DNA of 64,000 nucleotides from Muscardinus avellanarius (GCA_963383645.1 OY726569.1:73324635-73388634); one strand, 5' to 3'; positions 42,136 through 52,305 are shown, counted from the first letter of the stretch. Notes: generated from the letters alone by a model not told the origin. Translations and numbers: made by a program.

Positions 42136-42429
42136 CAACTGTACTAAGCTATCAGGGACGAGGACACCATGTGGGCAAGGTGGCTACCACACTCCCGAGC
42201 CAGAGATCAAAGGGAGCCCTGTGAGAAAACCAACAATTCCAAGCTGTTTCCAGCATAAATTGAGACCTAGACTTTATCTTGTTACCTCTTCTTGCTCTTC
42301 TCCTCTCAGGAAGAAAAGCACACATATACAACATTTATTTAAAAAAAAAAAAAAGGTATCAGTTCTTCTTGCTACTAATTTAATTACCTGCTAATAAGTG
42401 TTTCTTGAAGCCTTCATCATTGAGTGCTT

Positions 42430-42635
42430 TATTTACTTTTGGTACTGGGGATTAAATCCAAGGGCATTCTACCTCTGAGCTACACCCAGCCCTTTAAAAA
42501 AATATTTTGAAACAGGGTTTCCCTAAGTTGTTGAGGATCTCACTATGTTGCTGAAGATGGCCTAGAACCTGCAATCCTCCTGTCTCAGCCTCCCAAGCTC
42601 TGGGATCACAGGAGTACACCACCACTCCCGGCTTC
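42430..42635 (-). mobile_element. B1-dID SINE
   Basis: GGTACTGGGGATTAAATCCA, GAGCTACACCCAGCCC, then the B1 half ending ACCACCACTCCCGGC. Confidence 0.87.
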
Positions 42636-42661
42636 GTTGGCTGTTTAAAAGTAAAGATGAT

Positions 42662-42855
42662 AGCCGGGCGTGGTGGCCCACGCTTGTAATCCCCGCGCTT
42701 GGGAGGCGGAGACAGGAGGATCGCGCAGGTTCATAGCCAGCAGCGCTGATTTAAGAGACCCTGTTTTAAAAATATAAAATAGGTCTGGGAGTGTAGCCCG
42801 GAGGTAGAAGGGCTTCCAGGAACCCCAGTACCACCAAAAAAAAAAAAAAAAAAAA
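42662..42855 (+). mobile_element. B1-dID SINE, 'CTTCCAGGAACC' subtype, young
   Basis: AGCCGGGCGTGGTGGCCCAC start and GGAACCCCAGTACCACC end followed by poly(A). GTAAAGATGAT flanks it at 42651-42661 and 42856-42866. Confidence 0.93.
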
Positions 42856-42866
42856 GTAAAGATGAT

Positions 42867-43077
42867 AGCCGGGCGTGGTGATCCATGCTTGTAATCCCAG
42901 CATTTGGGAGGCTGGGGAGAGAGGGAGCTGAGGCGGACAGCCTCAGCTACTAGTGAGGCCCTCTGCAACTCAGTGAGACCCTGTTTCAACATAAAGAATA
43001 AAAAATAGGGCTGGGGGTGTAGCTCGGAGGAGAATGCCCCTGGGTTCTATCCCCAGTACTACAAAAAAAAAAAAAAA
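42867..43077 (+). mobile_element. B1-dID SINE inserted at the same target
   Basis: AGCCGGGCGTGGTGATCCAT start, GGGCTGGGGGTGTAGCTCGG ID half and poly(A). It shares the duplication GTAAAGATGAT at 42856-42866 and 43078-43088 with the SINE immediately upstream. Confidence 0.92.
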
Positions 43078-43263
43078 GTAAAGATGATGCCCATTTTCAG
43101 CACTCATCTCTGCGTGGGCTCTGCTGGACTTGGTAGGAAGAGAAAAGACCCGAATGAGTAGCAGGAGTCCGGTTTGGGTCACCGCTGTCGGGAGAGAGGC
43201 AGGCCAGAGGTTGACAGGACACTCAGACAGTGCAAGAGTCCACTAGTCAACCAGATACCATAT

Positions 43264-43433
43264 ATTTTTGTTTTGGGTACTAGGGATTGAATCCAGGAAC
43301 ATTCCTTTGAGCTACACCCCTAGCCCTGTTTTATTTTGAAATTAAGATATCAATAAGTAGTTAAAGGTCTTGCTAAGTCACCTCCCAAGTACTGTGATTA
43401 CAAGTGTGCACCATCACACCCAGCCAGATACCA
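43264..43433 (-). mobile_element. B1-dID SINE, internally shortened
   Basis: GGTACTAGGGATTGAATCCA, then a reduced B1 half ending GTGCACCATCACACCCAG. The perfect duplication CCAGATACCATAT lies at 43251-43263 and 43434-43446. Part of the B1 half is deleted. Confidence 0.88.
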
Positions 43434-43450
43434 TATTTAAATGACCCTGG

Positions 43451-43665
43451 TGAGACAGGTGTGGTGGCACATGCTTGTGATCCCAGTACTTGGGAGGCTG
43501 AGACTGGAGGATCACAAGTTCATAGCCAGCCTCAGCTACTAGTGAGGCCCTCTGCAACTTAGTGAGACCCTGTTTCTAATTAAAGAATAAAAAATAGGGC
43601 TGTAGCTTAGAGGTAGAATGCCCCTGGGTTCTATCCCTAATTCTGAAGAAAACAAACCAAAAAAG
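43451..43665 (+). mobile_element. B1-dID SINE
   Basis: ACAGGTGTGGTGGCACATGC start; the ID half GGGCTGTAGCTTAGAGGTAG is a few bases shorter than usual. Confidence 0.88.
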
Positions 43666-43977
43666 AAACACTCTGGACAGGGACATGGAAAGTGAGTTTG
43701 TGTTTGGGGATCAGTGAGCATTTGATTTCTTCTGATTGTGGTGAATCTTGAGTGAGTTCATGATGTGATAGGTGCCTTCCTGGCCTTAATATTCAGACAA
43801 ACATAGTACAGAGTGAAGGAGGGAATGGAGAGAGGTCCTCTGGCAAAGCAGGGGGATGTCAGAGGTCTAGCTATGAGCCTCAAGAAGTGAAGGAGAGGTG
43901 GAAGTAGATCCCAGCCTTCCAGGGAAAGCCCTGCCGAAGAGCTGCTCACTGCCCCCCACCCCGCTTTCTTGTCTCCC
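43666..43977. other. Unique sequence
   Basis: Nothing recognisable. Confidence 0.4.
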
Positions 43978-43990
43978 AAGCACCTCTAAT

Positions 43991-43992
<2 letters not shown>

Positions 43993-44038
<46 letters not shown>

Positions 44039-44231
44039 GAGGGTAGAACCCAGGAACTTTCTACCTCCAGGCTATACTCCCAAACCCATTTTATATTTTA
44101 CTTAGAAACAGGGTCTCAATAAGTTGCTGAGAGCCTCACTAAGTAGCCGAGGCTGGCTTTGAACCTGTGCAATCCTCCTGTCTCAGCCTTGCAAGCGCTG
44201 GGATTACAAGTGTGCGCCACCACGCCTGGCT
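43993..44231 (-). mobile_element. B1-dID SINE with (GT)n tail
   Basis: The perfect 15-bp duplication AAGCACCTCTAATTC lies at 43978-43992 and 44232-44246. Between it and the ID half, (GT)n (43993-44034) stands where the T-tail of an antisense SINE should be. The B1 half ends GTGCGCCACCACGCCTGGC. Confidence 0.92.
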
Positions 44232-44246
44232 AAGCACCTCTAATTC

Positions 44247-44800
44247 TAAGCACCTCTAGTTCTTACTTGCGTGCGCTGCTTGCTGCCTTCGCTGCCTCCC
44301 CAAGGCCTAGGAGATGCCTGACATCCTCACTTGCTGGCTGAAGAAATCCTGGGAGGTGGTGCGGGGCATGCTGAGCAGGCAGAAGGGGCTGCTACCGACT
44401 GACCAACCGACCGTGGGCGCAAAGCGAGGATGAGAACAAGCTGGTGAGAAAGGCAGGGAGAGGGGAGATGGGCTGGGAGAGCAGAGGACCGGTGGCGGTG
44501 TGTGTGATTCCCCTCAAACCGGGGAAGAGAGACAGAGGAGAATCTGCGAAAGCGGAGGAATGAGACTGCAGCGCAGAGGCAGCGAGAGGATTTTGTCAGT
44601 AACATTTGGATCCCATCGGTGATGAGAGACGTGTGGGCCCGGCAAGGAGACAATTGTGGTAGTCAAGACAGGATGTGAATAAGACATAAAGAAGTGTTTC
44701 ATCAGTGGGGATGGAAAAGAACCAGGGCTGTGGGAGCCAAAGGAAGGAGTCGGAAGGGTCAGGCCTGCCTTCAGTGCCTCTTCTCATGCACATCCTCGGT
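44247..44800. other. Unique sequence
   Basis: A third, imperfect AAGCACCTCTAGTTC word follows at about 44248. Nothing else is recognisable. Confidence 0.4.
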
Positions 44801-44814
44801 GCGTGTGTGCGTGT

Positions 44815-44829
44815 GACACACACATACAC

Positions 44830-44865
<36 letters not shown>

Positions 44866-44875
44866 GCACGCACAT
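44815..44875 (+). repeat. (CA)n microsatellite
   Basis: CA dinucleotides with CG interruptions (CGCACGCACGCACA at the end). Confidence 0.94.
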
Positions 44876-45190
44876 GCAGGCTGCCCTCTGCACTCCGTCA
44901 ACGGTCCCCATGGCCTTCTAGCACAGCTGTAACCCCACCTTCTGCTCCTTCTCCTAGCTTTGAGCGTGGCCTTGTGGGCAGGGCCCAGAAACTTGAGAGG
45001 GAGTATGACAGTGTCTTCTCCAGTAACAGGCTGGATTCTGGCTCCTCTGGGAAGGGAAGAGGCCTCAGCGGAGTCTCTGGGTCCTCTGGGATGGAGACGA
45101 GAGGAAAGACCCCGGGGAACAAGAGTCTAGAAGAGACTGCCAGCCCTGCTTTGCACCGGGCAGGGAGGGCAACTGTTGGCTGACATGCTA
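44876..45190. other. Unique sequence
   Basis: No gene or repeat recognised. Confidence 0.4.
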
Positions 45191-45198
45191 ACTCACAC

Positions 45199-45222
45199 GC
45201 TCACACATGTGTGAGCCACGTG
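45199..45222. promoter_or_regulatory. 18-bp perfect palindrome next to a CACGTG E-box
   Basis: GCTCACACATGTGTGAGC is a perfect palindrome centred on CACATGTG and is followed directly by CACGTG (45217-45222). Both cores are E-boxes of the bHLH-zip (MITF/TFE/USF) type. Confidence 0.5.
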
Positions 45223-45304
45223 AAGGGTCTGCAATTGAGACTGGGGGCCCACAAGAGGCGAATGAGCTTCTTGTTAGAAGCGGGTGGGGGCCAGCCTGGG
45301 GATC

Positions 45305-45368
45305 CAGCTGAAACAGGACTTTATTTTTAAAGAGGCTTAGATTGATGTCTCCGCTAGCCTAAATATAA
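45305..45368. promoter_or_regulatory. E-box plus two MEF2-like sites
   Basis: CAGCTG (45305-45310), TTATTTTTAA (45321-45330) and CTAAATATAA (45359-45368). Both AT-rich words fit the MEF2 consensus YTAWWWWTAR. Clusters of these sites mark many muscle enhancers. Confidence 0.4.
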
Positions 45369-46536
45369 CCACGCAGCCAACTTCTTCCCAGCCAGACCAG
45401 GCCTCTGAGCAGGCTCCAAAACCTTGCGCTTAACGAGAGAAAAAAAAAAAAAAAATGAAAAAGGGGAGAGAGCAAGAAAGAATGAGAGAGAGAGAGGATT
45501 GCACAGATGGAAAAGGTCACACAGTTAGCCCTCTGAGTGTGCTGGGGAGGGAGATGGATAGGCTGGTGTGGACACTCTGCAGTCCCCTGGCCTCACGCTT
45601 GCTCGAGGAAGAAAGATTGAGGGCTGCTGGGGGTGGGGGAGGGGGGCAGCGCCCACTTTGTTCCAGGTACCTGCCTGGGCCAACGGAGGACAATTAAGAC
45701 CCAGGCGCGTGGCCCAAGAGCCAACAGTCCAGCGGGAGGGGGGAGCGCTGAGCGAGCATGCCTGTCATCATAGTAACTGATGCAGCCCATATGACATACA
45801 GGCAGACGGCTGTGAGCTTTAGACAAGAGACATTTCCTATGGCAGGAGTTCCTGAAAAGTCTATTCTAGAGAAGGAAGGATTTGAGCTGGATCTCAAAGG
45901 GCAGGGATGGAGATGGGGAGAAAAACAGGAAGCGGAGGCAGGGGTGGGCAGGGTGCATTTGGGGACGTGAAGAAGACTGAACAGGAGAGCAAGAATGGGA
46001 AAGTACGTAAGTGGTGGTGGGAGCTTGGAGCCCAAGGTCCCCACACCCTGCTCCTAAGGCCTGTCCTTGGTCTGTAGGTAAGAGGGGGCTATGGAAGAGT
46101 TGGGGGTAAAGCATTTACTCAACCAACCCAGAGAGATTGAAAGAAGGTTAATTTGGCAATGAGGTATAGCAGTCCCTTTGGGGGGAGCCCAAGAACACGC
46201 AGGTGAGTTGGGAACTCAGGTAAAGGAGCGGCGACCTGTGCTATGAGACCCAGGAGTCTCATTAATGCAGTGTGGTGTGAGTTTACTACTTGCTCACTTA
46301 AAGCTCACTTGGCACAGAGCCGAGGGCGGGGCTCTGCCCCTGCAGTAGTTCAAGGATCCTGAGTGAGGGGAGCTCCTCTGTCTTCAACAGGTGGCCTTGG
46401 GGCTTACCCTGGGATTGGCATCCATCTGTCACAGGAGAGAGTTCCAGATCTCGTGGAATTTCTAACAAGCCAGGAGTTCCATTGGCCAGGACTCAGTCAC
46501 ACACGTCACTCATATGCAACAGGGTGGGGTCGTGGT
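45369..46536. other. Unique sequence with a possible old repeat at 45850-45965
   Basis: GAAGGATTTGAGCTGGATCT and the following purine-rich run resemble an old interspersed repeat I cannot name. A poly(A) of about 17 lies at 45438. Confidence 0.4.
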
Positions 46537-46707
46537 TGCTATAATCTGGATCTTAAATGTCTCCCCAGAGTCCCGTGTGTTAAAGCCGTGGTCCCCATAG
46601 CCCACGTCACTACTGGGAGGTGGTGGGAGCTTTAAGAGGTAGGGCCCATTTGGAGGCAGTTAGATCACTGGGGGTGTGCCCTTAAAGGAGATAATAAAGT
46701 CCCAGTC

Positions 46708-46765
<58 letters not shown>

Positions 46766-46983
46766 CCCCCACCCCTCTCCTTGCTTCCTGGATACCATGA
46801 GGTGGGCATTTTGCTTCACCACACATTCCTGCCATGATGTTCTGCCTTGCCACAGGCCCAGGGGCAATGGGGCCAAACAACCATGGACCCAAACCTCTGA
46901 AACCATGAGCCAAAATAAACCCTTTCTCTGTATAAGTTGGTTATCTCAGGTATTTTCTTACAGTGATGGAAAGCTGACCAGCA
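46537..46983 (+). mobile_element. ERVL-MaLR-type solo LTR
   Basis: It starts TGCTATAATCTGGATCTTAA, has CTACTGGGAGGTGGTGGGAG and GGGTGTGCCCTTAAAGGAG, then a CT array, then CCATGAGCCAAAATAAACCC, TTATCTCAGGTATTTTCTTA and CAGTGATGGAAAGCTGACCA. Order and spacing match MST/MLT1-type LTRs, including the AATAAA polyadenylation signal and the CAGGTATTT word. No internal gag or pol follows. Confidence 0.82.
46709..46761 (+). repeat. (CT)n microsatellite within the LTR
   Basis: About 50 bases of CT with rare CCCT interruptions. MaLR LTRs normally have a short CT run here, so this is an expansion in place. Confidence 0.93.
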
Positions 46984-47384
46984 TGATGGCTGGCTTTGCT
47001 ATAGGACTGAGAGGGGGACTGAGATATGAAGGCAGATGGTGGACAGAGAATTGGGGGTTAGGAGTATCTCTATGTGTGTATGAAAGTAGAAGAAAGAAAC
47101 AGAAAAAAAGCAGGTAGAAGGGAAAGAGAGAAGACAGTGCTCCAGAGACTTCAAGGAAGGAGGAGACTGAGAAGAGGCCCTTGTGTTTGGCCCCCACAAG
47201 GCCTCTGGGAAAGATGGGACAAAGCCAGGTTTCGAAGTCTTGAGAAAAGGCCGGCAATAATTCCTCATACTCTCCATAAGCACATCCCTCCGTTAGACAC
47301 ACATGACCCCTGGCACAACATTAGCTTTGCTTCTAAACACCCAACAGGCCCAGAAGGAACCCCCTTCCAAGGACTCCCTGTGGT
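46984..47384. other. Unique sequence
   Basis: No gene or repeat recognised. Confidence 0.4.
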
Positions 47385-47640
47385 GCAGTGACAAGAACGT
47401 GAGCTCTGGAGTCAGAAGACTGGAATCCAGGAGTAGCCACCTTGCCCTTGAGCGAGCACCTGGATTGTGCGGGTACACCGTAGCCGCTTTGCAAACATCT
47501 GCTTTGTACAGCGCTTAACCCGCTTTGGCACACAGTCATTCCCACAGCAGCACTCACTGTGCGCCTGCTGAGAGCCAGACACCCGAGTAGGTATTAGGTG
47601 TCTAGATTCAAAGGAACCAAAACTCGGGGTCTCAAGAAGT
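47385..47640 (+). mobile_element. MIR fragment followed by L2-like fragment
   Basis: GTGCAGTGACAAGAACGTGA, GCTCTGGAGTCAGAAGACTG and GAATCCAGGAG (47385-47440) are MIR. GTGCGCCTGCTGAGAGCCAG, GTAGGTATTAGGTG and GTCTCAAGAAGTTTATAAAC (47560-47645) resemble L2. Confidence 0.65.
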
Positions 47641-47648
47641 TTATAAAC

Positions 47649-47955
47649 AAGTGTGGTGGCGCACGCCTGTCATCCCGGTACTTGGGAGGCTGAGATGAAA
47701 GGGTCGCAGGTTCAAAGGCCAGCCCCAGCAACTTAGCAAGGCCTTCAGCAATTTAGTGAGACCCTGTCTCAAAATAAATAAATAAATAAATAAATACATA
47801 CATACATACATACATACATACATACATAAATACGTACATAAATACACAAATAAATGGGGCTACATAAGTACATAAATACATAAATAAATGGGGCTGGAGG
47901 TGTAGCTCAGAGGTAGAATGTACCACCTGGGTTCAATCACCAGTACCAGAAGGAG
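47649..47955 (+). mobile_element. B1-dID SINE with expanded linker
   Basis: B1 half GTGTGGTGGCGCACGCCTGT; the A-rich linker has grown into (AAAT)n(ACAT)n (47773-47890), with a partial repeat of ATGGGGCT. The ID half is GGGGCTGGAGGTGTAGCTCA and the tail is (GGAGAA)n. Confidence 0.87.
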
Positions 47956-48494
47956 AAGGAGAAGGAGAAGGAGGAGAATCGTCTTCTACTCTGGTAGTAC
48001 TGACAGACATGATTCCTAAAATACAGTGTAATAAGTGCAAAGATCGTGGCCTTCCTAGAGGAGGGAGACCCCTGGCCAGGGGGAAAGTGGCCCGCTGACT
48101 CAGCTGACTGTCAGTGGAGAAGACCTGCCCGAGGGTGGGCTGGAATATTCCAGGATTAAGGAACTAAGGAGCTGTGTTAAGTAGCCATGAATGCCAACAT
48201 GCTGACTAAGGTGAGGACTGGGGTGTGGATGAGGTGGGACCCACAGAGTTGCCTGCCTCTGATCATAAAATTTAGCCATGGAGGAGACATGACAGGCAAT
48301 GTGGGCAGGATCCTGAACTTCCAGACCTCATCTATGGAGTTGACGAACTTTACCCTGGAGGCACTGGGTGACCACGGAGGGTTTAAGCAGGAGACTAATA
48401 ACGGCCATATTTGCATTCTAATAAGTTCATCCTAGTTGCTATCTGGAGGGGAGATCTGAAGAACGAACAGAGATACAGAAGCCCAAGACAAGTA
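47956..48494. other. Unique sequence
   Basis: An 82-codon plus frame overlaps a 79-codon minus frame; neither is recognised. Confidence 0.4.
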
Positions 48495-48793
48495 TAGAAC
48501 TTCCAGTGTGATGCTGAAAAGCAGTGGCGGTGGGACATCCTTGTTTTGTTCCTGATCTTAGCAAGAAATCTTTGAATTTATCACCCCTAAGATGTTAGCT
48601 GTGGGTTTGGGGTTTTTTTGGTTTTTTTTTTGTAGATGTTCTTTATGAAGTTAAGTAAGTTCTCTGTTCCTAGTTTACCCTGAATTTTCATCACGAATGT
48701 TAGATTTTGTCAAATGCCTTTCCTGCGTCCATTCATATGATCACATGACTTTCTTTTTCCTTAGCCTTCTGATGTTTCAAATTTTGAACCAAC

Positions 48794-48888
48794 CTTGCAT
48801 AACTGGGATAAATCTTGCTTGATCGTGGAGTATAATTCTTTTTACTAGATTCTGCTGGATAATGTTTTTCCTGCAGTACTGAACTAAA
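48794..48888. repeat. L1-derived segment duplicated at 49379-49472
   Basis: About 95 bases beginning CTTGCATAACTGGGATAAAT and ending CTGCAGTACTGAACTAAA occur twice, about 585 bases apart, with roughly ten differences. The second copy sits inside an antisense SINE, between its tail word GGTAGTACT and the rest of its ID half. Confidence 0.8.
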
Positions 48889-48904
48889 CTGTTCCCTAGC
48901 CCAT

Positions 48905-49055
48905 TCATGTATGTATGTATGATGTATGTATGTATGTATGTATTTTTGGAGATAGGGTTTTGCTTGTTGTCAGGGCTGACTTTGAACTCGTGATCCTTCT
49001 GCCTCAGCCTCCTGAGTCACTGGAATTACAGTTATAATCTGTAGTCCTCACCCAG
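48905..49055 (-). mobile_element. B1-type SINE with (ATGT)n tail
   Basis: ATGTATGT units, then GGAGATAGGGTTTTGCTTGT, CCTTCTGCCTCAGCCTCCTG and an eroded B1 end. Confidence 0.7.
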
Positions 49056-49274
49056 CTCAGTTTGATAATATTTTATTGAGGACATTTGCATCTATGTTCA
49101 TGAGAAATAATTGGCCTGTGATTTCCTTTTCTTGTAATATCTTTGAGTTTGGCATGATTTCTTATAATGTCTTTGCATGGTTTTGGCATGTAATGTCTTT
49201 ATTTGGTTTTGGGGTGATGCTAGCTTTGTAGGATGATTTGGGAGGTTGTCCTTTCTTCCTTTCTTATTGATTCA

Positions 49275-49276
<2 letters not shown>

Positions 49277-49323
<47 letters not shown>
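49277..49323 (+). repeat. (GT)n microsatellite
   Basis: Uninterrupted GT, followed by an ID-half remnant (GGAATTCAACCCAGGG), again at a SINE tail position. Confidence 0.94.
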
Positions 49324-49324
<1 letters not shown>

Positions 49325-49472
49325 TAGGAATTCAACCCAGGGAATTCTATCCCTAGCCTTTTTTTTTTTTTGGTAGTACTTGCATAACTGGGATAAATCT
49401 CACTTGATCGTGGTGTATAATTCTTTTTACTGAATTCTGTTGTATAATTTTTTCCTGCAGTACTGAACTAAA

Positions 49473-49650
49473 TGGAACCCAAGGGCATTCTACTTCCAAG
49501 CTATACCCCCAGACCTATTTTTACTCTATTTTGAAACAGGGTCTCGCTGAGTTGCAAAGGGCCTCACTAAGTAGCTGAGGCTGTCCGAGAACCACTATCT
49601 TCCTTTCGCAGCCTCCCAAGTACTGGTATTACAAGCCACCACGCCTGGCT
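49473..49650 (-). mobile_element. B1-dID SINE, interrupted at its tail
   Basis: TGGAACCCAAGGGCATTCTA to the B1 end CAAGCCACCACGCCTGGC. Its tail side (TTTTTTTTTGGTAGTACT, 49360-49380) is separated by the duplicated L1 segment. Confidence 0.85.
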
Positions 49651-49652
49651 TA

Positions 49653-49775
49653 TTTTTTTTTTTTTTTTAACAAGGTCTTGTTAAGTTGTTGAGGGTCTCA
49701 CTAAGTTGCTGAGGCTTGCCTCAAACCTGCAATTCTCCTGTCTCCGCCTCCCAAGTGCTGGGATTATAGCTCTAC
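49653..49775 (-). mobile_element. Partial B1-dID SINE
   Basis: Poly(T), AACAAGGTCTTGTTAAGTTG and a B1 half to GGGATTATAGCTCTACC. The ID half is missing. Confidence 0.78.
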
Positions 49776-49864
49776 CCTCTTGGTTTGTTCCTCTTTTTCT
49801 ATCTTCTGAAAATAATTTGTATGAAATTTGATATAATTTCTTCCTTAAATATTTGGTAGAATTC

Positions 49865-50073
49865 GCCGGGTGTGGTGGCGCACGCTTGTAATCCCTGCGC
49901 TTGGGAGGCGGAGACAGGAGATGGCGCAGGCTCGAAGCCAGCCGCGCTGGCTTAAGAGACCCTGTTTCCAAATAAAAATATTTAAAAATAGGTCTGGGAG
50001 TGTAGCCTGGAGGTAGAAGGTCTTCCAGGAACCTCAGTACCAATTAATAATAATAATAAATTAATTTAAATAT
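49865..50073 (+). mobile_element. B1-dID SINE, 'CTTCCAGGAACC' subtype
   Basis: GCCGGGTGTGGTGGCGCACG start and GGTCTTCCAGGAACCTCAG end. The perfect 16-bp duplication ATATTTGGTAGAATTC, derived from L1 ORF2, lies at 49849-49864 and 50074-50089. Confidence 0.94.
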
Positions 50074-50460
50074 ATATTTGGTAGAATTCACCATTGAACC
50101 TATATGGATCAAGTGCCTTCTATTTGGGGAGGTTATTAATTATTGATTCAGTTCCTTGAATAGATACAGGCCTACTTGGTGTGTCTATTTCTTCCTCTTT
50201 GGGTTTTACCTGATTGTGTCTTTCATGGAATTGGTCCATTTCATCCCACAATTTTTGATAAGTTGTATTTTCATTTTTGTTTTGCTCAATTTTTAAATTT
50301 CTCTTGAGATTGCTTTTTTGACCCATGCCTTATTTATGAGCATGTTGTTTAATCTCCAAGTATTTGGGGATTTTCCAGCTATCTTTCTGTTATTGGTTTC
50401 TGTTTAATTTCACTGTGGTCTGAAAGCCAACATTGTGTGATTCATGTTCTTCTTTTTTCA

Positions 50461-50860
50461 ATATTTTTGCTATTAAAAATAAAATTGCAACAAAGATTCG
50501 TGCATAAATCTTTGCTGCATTTTCGATTATTTCCATAGGCCAGGATTGCCGAAAAAAACACGTAATAATCAGCTAAATTTGAATTTCAGATAACTAATTA
50601 ATAATTTTTAGTATAAGTCTGCCCCAAATATTACCGGGGATAAACTTATAGAAAAATATTATATTCAATATTGAAATTTAATTGGTTTCTAATATTTTTA
50701 TTTGGGAAACTTAGTCACCTTACCATAGGTACAATTCCTAGAAGTGGGTCAAAAATTGATGAACATTTTTAAGGTTCTGGATGCATATGGCCAAAGGACT
50801 GTTCAGTAATGTAGTGCCAGTTTTCTGAGAAAGACTTTTCCCATAAAAGTGGCAGTTTTG
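50461..50860. mobile_element. Old LINE-like remnant
   Basis: GTGCATAAATCTTTGCTGCA, ATTCCTAGAAGTGGGTCAAA, GAACATTTTTAAGG and CATATGGCCAAAGGACTG are words of an old LINE region often seen in mammals. A foreign palindrome-like piece (TTTCAGATAACTAATTAATA, about 50582-50700) sits inside. Family names are uncertain. Confidence 0.5.
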
Positions 50861-51980
50861 AAATATTTTACTGAGAAATAAAACTTTGCATCTTTGAAGA
50901 TGTGTGAAAAATGACCACTCATAAAACTTTGATTATCAATGAACCTGACCCTTGGTTTAAAGTATAAAATATCAGCCTGACCAAAGGTTGGTCTTTCCCT
51001 CTTCCCTTTCTGGACACCCTGCATCCCAACCTTTGCACATTTATCTTCTTGTTTCCCGTCAAGCCACATCACCTCTAAAAGGATACTACCCCTGTGTCTC
51101 CATTCGCCCAGATTTTTTGTTTGCCTTTTAAGTTGGCTTATCATTTTCCCAAATAGAGGCATTTCAACATGTTATGTAGTCAAATCTCAAGGTCTTTCAT
51201 GATTCTTACATTTACTTGTAGTCTACAGTTCCTCCTCATTTAGAGATTAGGTGTGTCGCTTCACCCATCTTCCCCCCACCCCAGAGATCTGTGGTTCTCT
51301 TTAATAGCTTTTTGCATTAACTCTTTACACTGTATGACGTTTCTTTGAAAATAGTGTACAATGAGTTTCCACACTCATGTTTCCCCTCAAATGTCTGTAA
51401 TTTTTCTCACTCTATTTGAAGAATAAAGTCCTTCCCTTCTCAATGATTTGTGATGCCTCTTTAGTCTTAAACACACAGAGAATCCATTTTCCTTAAAAGT
51501 GACCTAATTTATGACATTTAATCTCTCTGGGTCTTGTTATTTTTACTATCAAGTGAAGCTATTTTGTAATTCACTCAAGTATTCAACGGATATTTATTAA
51601 GCATCCTCTGTGGGTCGGGAACATACACAAGATTTCTTCCAGCATTAAAATTCTAAATATAAAAAATTCAAATGTTTATTCTTAGATCAATAGGAGAAAT
51701 TGACATAATTTGCTTCACCTGTTGATTTCATTTATCTATCTTGCATTAATCTACCTCCTGGAGCTTTTTCTTTATATTTATTTTATATTTTTATTTTATT
51801 CAAATCCTTTCAAGGAGTTTTGTCTCCTCTTCTTGCTGTATCATGTCTTATTACATTGGAAAAACTTCAAAATAATTGTTATATAGTCAAACTATATAGC
51901 TGACATTCTTGTTTTATTTCTACTTTTAAAGAAAATGCCTCGAATTTGTGCCACTAACAATAACTTTGACTCTTGACTTA
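50861..51980. other. AT-rich unique sequence
   Basis: A weak L2-like word occurs at 51570-51610 (CAAGTATTCAACGGATATTT). No gene is recognised. Confidence 0.4.
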
Positions 51981-51997
51981 AGGAATAGAGTATTTTC

Positions 51998-52201
51998 TTT
52001 TTTTTTTTTTTTTTTTTTGGTGGTACTGGGGTTCCTGGAAGCCCTTCTACCTCTGGGCTACACTCCCTGACCTATTTTTATATTTTTATTTAGAAACAGG
52101 GTCTCCTAAGCCAGCGCGCGCGGCTGGCTTCGAACCTGCGCGATCCTCCTGTCTCCGCCTCCCAAGCGCGGGGATTACAAACGTGCGCCACCACGCCCGG
52201 C
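51998..52201 (-). mobile_element. B1-dID SINE, 'CTTCCAGGAACC' subtype, young
   Basis: Long poly(T), GGGGTTCCTGGAAGCCCTTC, a CpG-rich B1 half ending GCGCCACCACGCCCGGC. The perfect 17-bp duplication AGGAATAGAGTATTTTC lies at 51981-51997 and 52202-52218. Confidence 0.95.
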
Positions 52202-52305
52202 AGGAATAGAGTATTTTCATGTCAAGGAAGTAAACCAGGCGTGATGGCCCATGCGTATTCAGAATTCTGTGGACATCTGCACACTCCTTTCCATTTGCTT
52301 TCTTT

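Larger units (their letters stand above)
48495..50460 (-). mobile_element. Old L1 ORF2 segment, antisense, broken by SINEs
   Basis: It runs through the antisense of the ORF2 reverse-transcriptase region in order: GTGGGACATCCTTGTTTTGT, TTAGATTTTGTCAAATGCCT, TGCATAACTGGGATAAATCT, GACATTTGCATCTATGTTCA, TTTGGTAGAATTCACCATTG, then TGAGCATGTTGTTTAATCTC and TTTCACTGTGGTCTGA. Stops and indels break every frame. SINEs occupy about 48905-49055, 49324-49372, 49470-49775 and 49865-50073. Confidence 0.82.
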
